Assembly: GCA_946548575.1 (NCBI GenBank)
Contig: CAMNPT010000007.1
Coordinates: forward strand, 1 to 40,446
Length of the DNA: 40,446 bases
Origin: an uncultured Clostridium sp.
GTDB lineage: Bacteria; Bacillota; Clostridia; TANB77; CAG-508
Reading direction: 5' to 3'
The notes beneath the pieces were generated by a model. That model did not search any database. It worked only from the letters and a program-made list of their open reading frames with translations, and had not been told where the DNA came from. Below, piece after piece: positions 30,284 through 37,599 of the stretch. Both the position numbers and the translations under genes were made by a program. How positions within the stretch are numbered: the stretch's first letter is position 1; each line of letters opens with the position of its first letter.

Positions 30284-32218
30284 ATGATTAAAGTAAGCTT
30301 GAAAGATGATTCAATTTTAGAAGTAGAAGAAGGTACTTCTGTTATTGAAGTTGCAAAAAAAATAAGTGAAGGTTTAGCAAGAGCAACAACCTGTGGTGAG
30401 GTTAATGGTAAAATTGTTGATTTAAGACATGAATTAAAAGAAGACTGTAATTTAGTTATCCATACATTTAAAAATGATGATTTAGAAGGAAAAAAAGCAT
30501 ATTGGCATACAACTTCACATATTATGGCACAAGCTGTTCAAAGATTATTTCCAGATGTCAAATTTGCAATTGGACCTGCCATAGAAGAAGGTTTTTATTA
30601 TGATTTTGATGTGGAAAAACCTTTTACAGACGAAGATAAAGAAAATATTGAGCAAGAAATGAAGAAAATAATAAAAGAAAATATAGAAATAGAAAGATTT
30701 TCTTTACCAAGAAATGAAGCATTAGATTTAATGAAAAATCAACCTTATAAAAAAGAGCTAATTGAAGAATTACCAGAAGGAGAAGAAATTAGTTTTTATA
30801 AACAAGGTGATTTTACAGATTTATGTGCTGGACCACATCTAGAAAGTACAGGAAAAGTAAAAATAGTTAAAATATTATCATCTTCTGGTGCATATTGGAG
30901 AGGTAGCGAAAAAAATAAAATGTTACAAAGGATTTATGCTATATCTTTTCCAAAAGCAAGCGAGTTAGAAGAATATCTTCAAAAATTAGAAGATGCAAAA
31001 CAAAGAGACCATAGAAAAATCGGAAAAGACTTAAAATTGTTTATGACACACAAATTAGTAGGTTCAGGTCTACCAATGTATTTACCTGATGGAGCTACAA
31101 TTAGAAGAATTTTAGAAAGATATATTCAAGATAAAGAATTGCAATTAGGATATAGCCATGTTTATACACCAAGTTTAGCAACAACAGATTTATATAAAAC
31201 AAGTGGTCACTGGGATCACTATAAAGATGATATGTTTCCAATAATGCAAATGGATAATGAGGAATTAGTTTTAAGACCAATGAATTGCCCACATCATATG
31301 TTAATATACAAAAATGAATTAAGATCATATAGAGATTTGCCAATCAAAATAGGAGAATTAGCTCATGATTTTAGATATGAAAATAGTGGAGCTGTTTGTG
31401 GACTTGAAAGAGTTAGACAAATGTGTCAAAATGATGCACATCTATTTGTTAGACCAGATCAAATAAAAGAAGAAGTAGGAAAAGTTATAAATTTAATTTT
31501 TGAAGTTTATATGAAAGATTTTGGATTTGATAGAGATAGATTTGCATTTAGATTATCTTTAAGAGATAAAAATAACAAAGATAAATATATAGATAATGAT
31601 GAAATGTGGAATACTGCTGAGAGTCAATTAAGAGATATATTAAAAGAATTAAATATTGATTTTTATGAAGCTGAAGGAGAAGCAGCATTTTATGGTCCTA
31701 AAATAGATATTCAAATAAAAACAGCATTAGGACATGATGTAACCATTCCAACATGTCAACTTGACTTTGCTTTACCAGAAAGATTTGACTTAAACTATAT
31801 AGGAGAAGATGGAGATTCTCATAGACCTGTTGTAATTCATAGAGCAATTTTAGGTTCATCAGATAGATTTATATCATTCTTATTAGAAGAAACAAAAGGA
31901 ATATTACCACTATGGATATCACCAAAACAAGTAAGAATATTGCCTATAACGAATAAACAACATGAATATTGTTTCAAAATCAAAGATGAATTATTAAAAG
32001 AAGGTATAAGAGTAGAAGTAGATAGCAGAAATGAAAAAATTGGTTATAAAATTCGTGAAGCAGAATTATCTAAAATACCTTATATGCTTATTGTAGGACA
32101 AAAAGAAGAGAATAACAATTCTGTTTCAATTCGCTCATTTAAAGAAGGAGATTTAGGAATATCTGAAATAGAAGAGTTTAAAAATAAAATAATAAGTGAA
32201 ATAAAAAATAAAAAATAA
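30284..32218 (+). CDS. thrS: threonyl-tRNA synthetase
   Basis: TGS domain, RPMNCPHHMLIYKNELRSYRDLPIKIGELAHDFRYE, IHRAILGSSDRFISFLLEE. Confidence 0.97.
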   Translation: MIKVSLKDDSILEVEEGTSVIEVAKKISEGLARATTCGEVNGKIVDLRHELKEDCNLVIHTFKNDDLEGKKAYWHTTSHIMAQAVQRLFPDVKFAIGPAIEEGFYYDFDVEKPFTDEDKENIEQEMKKIIKENIEIERFSLPRNEALDLMKNQPYKKELIEELPEGEEISFYKQGDFTDLCAGPHLESTGKVKIVKILSSSGAYWRGSEKNKMLQRIYAISFPKASELEEYLQKLEDAKQRDHRKIGKDLKLFMTHKLVGSGLPMYLPDGATIRRILERYIQDKELQLGYSHVYTPSLATTDLYKTSGHWDHYKDDMFPIMQMDNEELVLRPMNCPHHMLIYKNELRSYRDLPIKIGELAHDFRYENSGAVCGLERVRQMCQNDAHLFVRPDQIKEEVGKVINLIFEVYMKDFGFDRDRFAFRLSLRDKNNKDKYIDNDEMWNTAESQLRDILKELNIDFYEAEGEAAFYGPKIDIQIKTALGHDVTIPTCQLDFALPERFDLNYIGEDGDSHRPVVIHRAILGSSDRFISFLLEETKGILPLWISPKQVRILPITNKQHEYCFKIKDELLKEGIRVEVDSRNEKIGYKIREAELSKIPYMLIVGQKEENNNSVSIRSFKEGDLGISEIEEFKNKIISEIKNKK

Positions 32219-32236
32219 AGACACTGGAGGTAAAAG

Positions 32237-33328
32237 ATGAAATTAGGAATAGTTGGCCTTCCAAATGTAGGGAAGAGCACAATGTTTAATAGTATAACAA
32301 AAGCAGGTGCAGAATGTGCAAATTATCCATTTTGTACAATAGAACCAAATGTTGGTGTTGTTCCTGTACCAGATGAAAGATTAGATAAATTAACTGAAAT
32401 GTATCATCCTCAAAAAACAACACATGCTATTGTTGAATTTGTTGATATAGCAGGACTTGTTAAAGGTGCTAGCAAAGGAGAAGGTCTAGGAAATAAATTT
32501 TTATCTAATATTCGAGAAACAGATGCAATAGTTGAAGTTGTAAGATGTTTTAATGATGATAATATTGTTCATGTTGATGGAAGTATTAATCCAATAAGAG
32601 ATATTGAAACAATTAATTTAGAATTGATTTTTTCTGATATAGAAACAGTAAATAAAAGATTAGAAAAGGCTAGAAAAAATTTAAAAGCTGATAAAAAATT
32701 TCAAGAAGAAATTAACTTATTAGAAAAAATCAAAGATAATTTGGAAAATGGTATTTCCGCAAGAGCAATTAATTTTAATGAAGATGAACAAGTTTTAGTT
32801 AAAGATATGTTTTTACTTACTGTAAAGCCAATTTTGTATATTGCAAATATCTCTGAAAACCAAATTGAAAATGCAGAAAATGATGCAATGGTTTTACAAG
32901 TAAAAGAGTATGCAAAAAAAGAGGGAGCAGAGGTTGTTCCTTTATGTGCTAAAATTGAAGAAGAATTATCAGGCTTAGATGATAAAGATAAAGACGAGAT
33001 GCTAGAAGCTCTTGGACTTTCTGAATCAGGCTTAGATAAAGTAATTAAAAAAAGTTATGATTTGCTAGGACTAATGTCATTTTTAACTGCAGGAGAACCG
33101 GAAGTTAGAGCTTGGACAATAAAAAAAGGAACTAAGGCGCCAGAAGCAGCAGGTAAAATCCACTCAGATATTCAAAGAGGATTTATTAAAGCAGAAGTAG
33201 TTTCTTATTCAGATTTAATTAGAGAAGGTTCTATGGTATCAGCAAGAGAAAAAGGGCTAATACGTTCAGAAGGAAAAGAATACATTATGCAAGATGGGGA
33301 TATTGTTTTATTCAAATTTAACGTTTAA
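32237..33328 (+). CDS. ychF: redox-regulated ATPase YchF
   Basis: IVGLPNVGKSTMFN, NYPFCTIEPNVGVVPVPDERL, FLTAGEPEVRAWTIKKGTKAPEAAGKIH. Confidence 0.97.
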   Translation: MKLGIVGLPNVGKSTMFNSITKAGAECANYPFCTIEPNVGVVPVPDERLDKLTEMYHPQKTTHAIVEFVDIAGLVKGASKGEGLGNKFLSNIRETDAIVEVVRCFNDDNIVHVDGSINPIRDIETINLELIFSDIETVNKRLEKARKNLKADKKFQEEINLLEKIKDNLENGISARAINFNEDEQVLVKDMFLLTVKPILYIANISENQIENAENDAMVLQVKEYAKKEGAEVVPLCAKIEEELSGLDDKDKDEMLEALGLSESGLDKVIKKSYDLLGLMSFLTAGEPEVRAWTIKKGTKAPEAAGKIHSDIQRGFIKAEVVSYSDLIREGSMVSAREKGLIRSEGKEYIMQDGDIVLFKFNV

Positions 33329-33467
33329 CACTTTTTGTTATATTATTGTAACTAAATTGTAATATAAAAAAACAAAAAAACTATTGACTAAATATAATTT
33401 TAAGTATAAAATTTAAATAGATTCACAAAAGAAATCATTTCTTTTTATATAAATTTCTACATTTTGC

Positions 33468-33496
33468 TTGAAATATAAAAAATTATGTGGTATAAT
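33468..33496 (+). promoter_or_regulatory. sigma-A promoter for the LPKTG gene (a second possible promoter at about 33384-33412)
   Basis: TTGAAA, 17 nt, TATAAT. Confidence 0.6.
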
Positions 33497-33549
33497 AAAG
33501 TGTGAATGTAAGAATAATAAAAATAAGAAAGTAGAGGAGAGATTTAAAA

Positions 33550-33930
33550 ATGAAAAACAAATTAATGAAAATAGTTTCAATCTTAATAGTAAGTGTTATG
33601 GTAGTATTATATTCTACATCAGTTTTCGCAGCTGATAATAATTCATTTGATGATATAACAGATGTTTTAACAAAAAATAATACATCAAACAATGCAAGTA
33701 ACAATACAAATACTAATTCAAACACAAATACAAATACAAACACAAATACTAATGTAAATACTAACACAAATCTAAATACTAATACAAAAAATAATTCAAG
33801 TGTTTATAATAATACTGATTTACCAAAAACAGGTATAGAAGATTCTATTCCTATAGCAATGTTAGTTGTTGTATTTGGAATTTCAGCAGTATATGCTTAT
33901 AAAAAAATAAATGAATATGATAATATTTAA
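33550..33930 (+). CDS. secreted LPXTG-anchored protein with Asn/Thr repeat linker
   Basis: Signal peptide (SVFAAD), (NT)n tract, LPKTG + TM + positively charged tail. Confidence 0.85.
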   Translation: MKNKLMKIVSILIVSVMVVLYSTSVFAADNNSFDDITDVLTKNNTSNNASNNTNTNSNTNTNTNTNTNVNTNTNLNTNTKNNSSVYNNTDLPKTGIEDSIPIAMLVVVFGISAVYAYKKINEYDNI

Positions 33931-33932
33931 TT

Positions 33933-33973
33933 TAAAAAACAAAAACCTAATATAAAGGGTTTTTGTTTTTTTA
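33933..33973. terminator. bidirectional terminator between LPKTG gene and sortase
   Basis: aaaaaacaaaaacc/ggtttttgttttttt. Confidence 0.75.
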
Positions 33974-34579
33974 TTGTTTTGCTTTAAGAATAACTCTATT
34001 TTTATTAAAATTATTACATGTAACTAATGTTAATTCTTTGTTATATTTATTGAAATTAAAAATAGGGGAGAGATTTGATTTATTTACTTCATAAATATCA
34101 AAAACTTTATAAACATATTTATTATTTAAATTATCAAAAATAAAAATTTCATCATTTAAATTTAAATTATGGATATTACTAAAAAACATAGAATTATTAT
34201 AATTATGACCTGCTATACATATATTTCCATTGTTTTTTGGTGTACTTCCATAAAATTTACATGGTGAAATTTTTAAGTTTTCATCTGTTAAATAAGAAAA
34301 AATTGGATAACTAATATTAATTTTTGGAATTTCAATAATACCAAAAATATTATTATCATTTTTTATTACAATATCATTAGAATTTTGTGCATATAATTTA
34401 TATATATTATAATCACCAATGATTTCTAAAGATATTTGTTCTTTTTTCTTTAATAAATAAAAATAATTGAACAAAATACATATTAAAAATATCATTATAG
34501 TTAATGAAATTAACAATTGTATTTTAAAAATATATTTATATGAATTATTTTTTATTTTTGTAACTAATATTTGATTCAT
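33971..34579 (-). CDS. sortase
   Basis: FGIIEIPKINISYPIF, ICIAGHNYNNSMFFSNIHNLNLNDEIFIF, ELTLVTCNNFNKNRVILKAK (His, TLVTC Cys, Arg). Confidence 0.88.
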   Translation of the reverse strand: MNQILVTKIKNNSYKYIFKIQLLISLTIMIFLICILFNYFYLLKKKEQISLEIIGDYNIYKLYAQNSNDIVIKNDNNIFGIIEIPKINISYPIFSYLTDENLKISPCKFYGSTPKNNGNICIAGHNYNNSMFFSNIHNLNLNDEIFIFDNLNNKYVYKVFDIYEVNKSNLSPIFNFNKYNKELTLVTCNNFNKNRVILKAKQ

Positions 34580-34625
34580 ATATTTATTGTATACAAAAAA
34601 ATATATATTATTATATAAAAAATTT

Positions 34626-35060
34626 CTAAAAATAGAATTCTTTTGCTGTTTTTTTATATAAACCAGGATTTACTTCAAATCTTATTTCAAAACACTTAAA
34701 ATCTGAAACTTCATTTTCCTCTAAACAATCCAAATAAATGTCTAATTCATCTATATTCCTACACGCTGCAATAATTATAGGATTTAAATTATATTTAAAC
34801 ATTAATTCAGTAGCTAAATCAAATGCTTTAATAATGGAAGTTTTTTCTTTATGTAACATTAAATTAAATGTTTCTCTAAATCTTGAAAAAGATGCATTTT
34901 GAAATTTATTTAAAGGTACAATAAATAATTTTTCAATAACATCTTGTATTGAACTATATTCACCTTCAGAATTTTTATAAATTTTTTCAACATTTTCAAA
35001 TTTATAGGGAAGATAAGCCTTTTGTTCTTTCTCAGATATAATAAGAATATTATGATCCAT
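34626..35060 (-). CDS. hypothetical protein
   Basis: 144-aa ORF with RBS taggagg; no family recognised. Confidence 0.55.
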   Translation of the reverse strand: MDHNILIISEKEQKAYLPYKFENVEKIYKNSEGEYSSIQDVIEKLFIVPLNKFQNASFSRFRETFNLMLHKEKTSIIKAFDLATELMFKYNLNPIIIAACRNIDELDIYLDCLEENEVSDFKCFEIRFEVNPGLYKKTAKEFYF

Positions 35061-35223
35061 TTTTATTTCCTCCTAACATATTTATATATTTATATTATAT
35101 CTTGAAATCTCTATAAAGTAAATCATTTAAAATATTACATTTTAATTACAAATAAATATATTCTTGTATAAAATTAAATGATATGATATATTAATAGTAC
35201 AAAAGAAAAAGAGGGAGAAGTAA

Positions 35224-35823
35224 GTGTATACTATAAGTAAATTTAATAGATCTGGTAGGAATATGTTTATAATTCAAAAAGTAATAAGCATTATAGTTTG
35301 TATTATTATTATTCCTTTAACAATTTTTAATTTTATATTAGTTATAAAAAAATATAATGATCCAAATAAAACTCCAAATATTATGGGTTTTAAAAGCTTT
35401 GTAATTGTTTCTGAAAGCATGGAACCAACAATAATGACAGGAGATGCAATTTTAGTAAAAAATGTTCAACAAAATGATTTAAATATTGGAGATATAATTT
35501 CCTTTAATACAGATGGAATTATCAATACACATAGAATTACGCAAATAATTCAAGAGGAAGATGGGTTGAAATATAAAACTAAAGGTGACAACAATAAAAA
35601 TGAAGATTTAGAAAAAATTTCATTTGATCAAATAGAAGGAAAATATATATTAAAAATTAAAAAGTTTGGAAATATTGTTAATATACTAAAAAACAAATTT
35701 ACATTAATATTGTTATTAATACTACTAGTAATAATTTCATTTTTTCAAGTTAGAATTTCAAAAAGAAAACTCCTAAGAAAAGAAAAAAGATACAACTATA
35801 ATAAAAAGACATTTTTAGACTAA
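35224..35823 (+). CDS. signal peptidase I, SipW/archaeal-type
   Basis: FVIVSESMEPTIMTGDAILVKNVQQNDLNIGDIISF, THRITQI, KGDNN. Confidence 0.88.
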   Translation: MYTISKFNRSGRNMFIIQKVISIIVCIIIIPLTIFNFILVIKKYNDPNKTPNIMGFKSFVIVSESMEPTIMTGDAILVKNVQQNDLNIGDIISFNTDGIINTHRITQIIQEEDGLKYKTKGDNNKNEDLEKISFDQIEGKYILKIKKFGNIVNILKNKFTLILLLILLVIISFFQVRISKRKLLRKEKRYNYNKKTFLD

Positions 35824-35875
35824 TTTTCATATTATAATATATAAATTGTAATATGAAAGGAGGATATGATTAAAT

Positions 35876-36459
35876 TTGGAATTAAATGGGGTAAAAATTG
35901 GTTTTATACTTACTGGTTCTTTTAGTTCTATTAAAAATATAATACCTAAAATAAAACAATTAGTTATAAAAGAACATGCAACAATTTTTCCAATTATGTC
36001 TTTTAATTGTTATAAACTCAATACTAGATATGGTAAATCAAAAGATTTTATAAAAGAAATTGAAGAAATTACAGGAAAAAAAATTATTCATACAATTCAA
36101 AAAGCTGAATTTATCGGTAGAAAAAATTTAACTGATATTATGATTATATCACCATGTTCACGGAAATACTATAGCAAAATTAGCTTGTAATATTATAGAT
36201 ACCCCAGCTCTTATGGCTGCAATATCTCATTTAAGAAATAATAAACCTTTAGTTATAGCACCTGCCACTATAAATGGATTAAGCCGGAAATGCTGAAAAT
36301 ATAGGAAAATTATTAAATACAAACAATTACTATTTTGTACCATTTAGACAAGGTAATCCAATTACAAAGCCACGTTCTATTACATTTGATGCAGAATATA
36401 TTATAAGAACGATTAAATTTGCCTTAGATGGAGAACAAATTAGCCCAATTTTATTATAA
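35876..36459 (+). CDS. dpaB: dipicolinate synthase subunit B (SpoVFB/DpaB), TTG start; full length only with +1 shifts at 36161 and 36285
   Basis: MELNGVKIGFILTGSFSSI...NTRYGKSKDFIKEIEEITGKKI...IISPCS|GNTIAKLACNIIDTPALMAAISHLRNNKPLVIAPATINGLS|GNAENIGKLLNTNNYYFVPFRQGNPITKPRSITFDAEYIIRTIKFALDGEQISPILL*; total 584 nt = 194 codons + 2. Confidence 0.85.
36161..36164 (+). other. putative +1 recoding site CGGA (dpaB site 1)
   Basis: TCA CGG AAA (0 frame, stop at 36190) vs TCA (C)GGA AAT ACT ATA GCA (conserved S-G-N-T). Confidence 0.7.
36285..36288 (+). other. putative +1 recoding site CGGA (dpaB site 2)
   Basis: AGC CGG AAA TGC TGA vs AGC (C)GGA AAT GCT GAA (conserved S-G-N-A). Confidence 0.7.
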
Positions 36460-36475
36460 ATTGGGCATTTTTTAT
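36443..36475. terminator. terminator overlapping dpaB stop, convergent with recombinase gene
   Basis: gcccaattt/aaattgggc followed by T-rich tract. Confidence 0.75.
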
Positions 36476-37473
36476 ATGTTTGCTAATGGATTTCTTTCTA
36501 CAGCACTTCTTACTTGTTCATTATTAACATGTGTATATATTTCTGTAGTAGATATACTTTCATGTCCTAGAAGTTCTTGTAAAGCACGAATATCAACTTC
36601 TCCATATTGATACATAAGTGTAGCTGCAGTATGTCTTAATTTATGAACAGAATATTTTCTTGAATCTAATCCAGCTTTTGTTAATTCTTTATCTACAATA
36701 TATTGAACTGTTCTATTACTAATTCTTTCTTTTCTTTCAGATAAAAATAGTGCATTATCCGAATTTTTCTTGTCTTTTTTTGCATTTATTTTACCACGAA
36801 CTTCTAAATATTCATTAATAGCTTTCATACATGCATTATTTAAATAAATTGTTCTTTCCTTATTACCTTTACCAACAACATTTAATTTATATTCTTCAAA
36901 ATCAATATCTTTTATATTTATACTAACTAATTCTGATAAACGCATTCCACAATTCAAAAATAGAGTAGTAATAGCATAATCTCTTTCATAATTTCTATTA
37001 TCTTCATCAGATGCAGCTTCTAAAAGTTTTCTGCTATCATCTAGAGATAAATATTTAGGTAATCTTTTATCTTTTTTAGGCGTTCTTAAGTTTATAGCAG
37101 GGTTATTTTTTAATTTAAAACCATCACTAGCATCTTGACATAAATAATTAAAAAATATTCTTATTGTAGAAATTTTTCTGGCTCTTGTAGCAGATTTACT
37201 ATTAAAGTTTGAAGTTAAATATCCAAGAAATGCATGTATATCATCAATTTTAATTTTTTTAACTGTTTCAATTGTCAAGTCATTTATATTAATTTGACTA
37301 AATTCAGTTTCATTTGTCATATTAAAATGAATTTTAATAAATTTAAAAAACATATTTAAATCATAGTTATATTCTTTTATACTATTAGGCGATTTATTTA
37401 AAATAGTAGTTGAATAATCTAAAAAGGCATTTATAAAATTAGGGTTTTCCGTTCTATTTATCATATGTATCAC
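36472..37473 (-). CDS. tyrosine recombinase (XerC/XerD/phage integrase family)
   Basis: NCGMRLSELVSINIKDIDFEEYKLNVVGKGNKERTIYLN, HKLRHTAATLMYQYGEVDIRALQELLGHESISTTEIYTHV. Confidence 0.92.
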   Translation of the reverse strand: MIHMINRTENPNFINAFLDYSTTILNKSPNSIKEYNYDLNMFFKFIKIHFNMTNETEFSQININDLTIETVKKIKIDDIHAFLGYLTSNFNSKSATRARKISTIRIFFNYLCQDASDGFKLKNNPAINLRTPKKDKRLPKYLSLDDSRKLLEAASDEDNRNYERDYAITTLFLNCGMRLSELVSINIKDIDFEEYKLNVVGKGNKERTIYLNNACMKAINEYLEVRGKINAKKDKKNSDNALFLSERKERISNRTVQYIVDKELTKAGLDSRKYSVHKLRHTAATLMYQYGEVDIRALQELLGHESISTTEIYTHVNNEQVRSAVERNPLANI

Positions 37474-37599
37474 ACTCCGTTATTATCAATTCAAAATGAT
37501 TATATATCAAAAAAAAGTTTTGTGCAATGTTTGGGTTTAAATTTTCATATATTTATGTTATAATTCATTAAAACATTTTTTTAGAAAGAATGTGATATT

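Noticed and set aside
33683-33795. CRISPR-like short repeats
   Set aside because: Codon-level NT repeat in an LPXTG protein; no spacers.
35876-36190. Track ORF of 104 aa as a complete protein
   Set aside because: It is only the N-terminal half of DpaB; conserved sequence continues in the +1 frame after CGGA.
36161-36288. dpaB as a simple pseudogene
   Set aside because: Not fully excluded, but both breaks share CGGAAAT with mutS-like context and the remaining sequence is well preserved to a terminator-overlapped stop.
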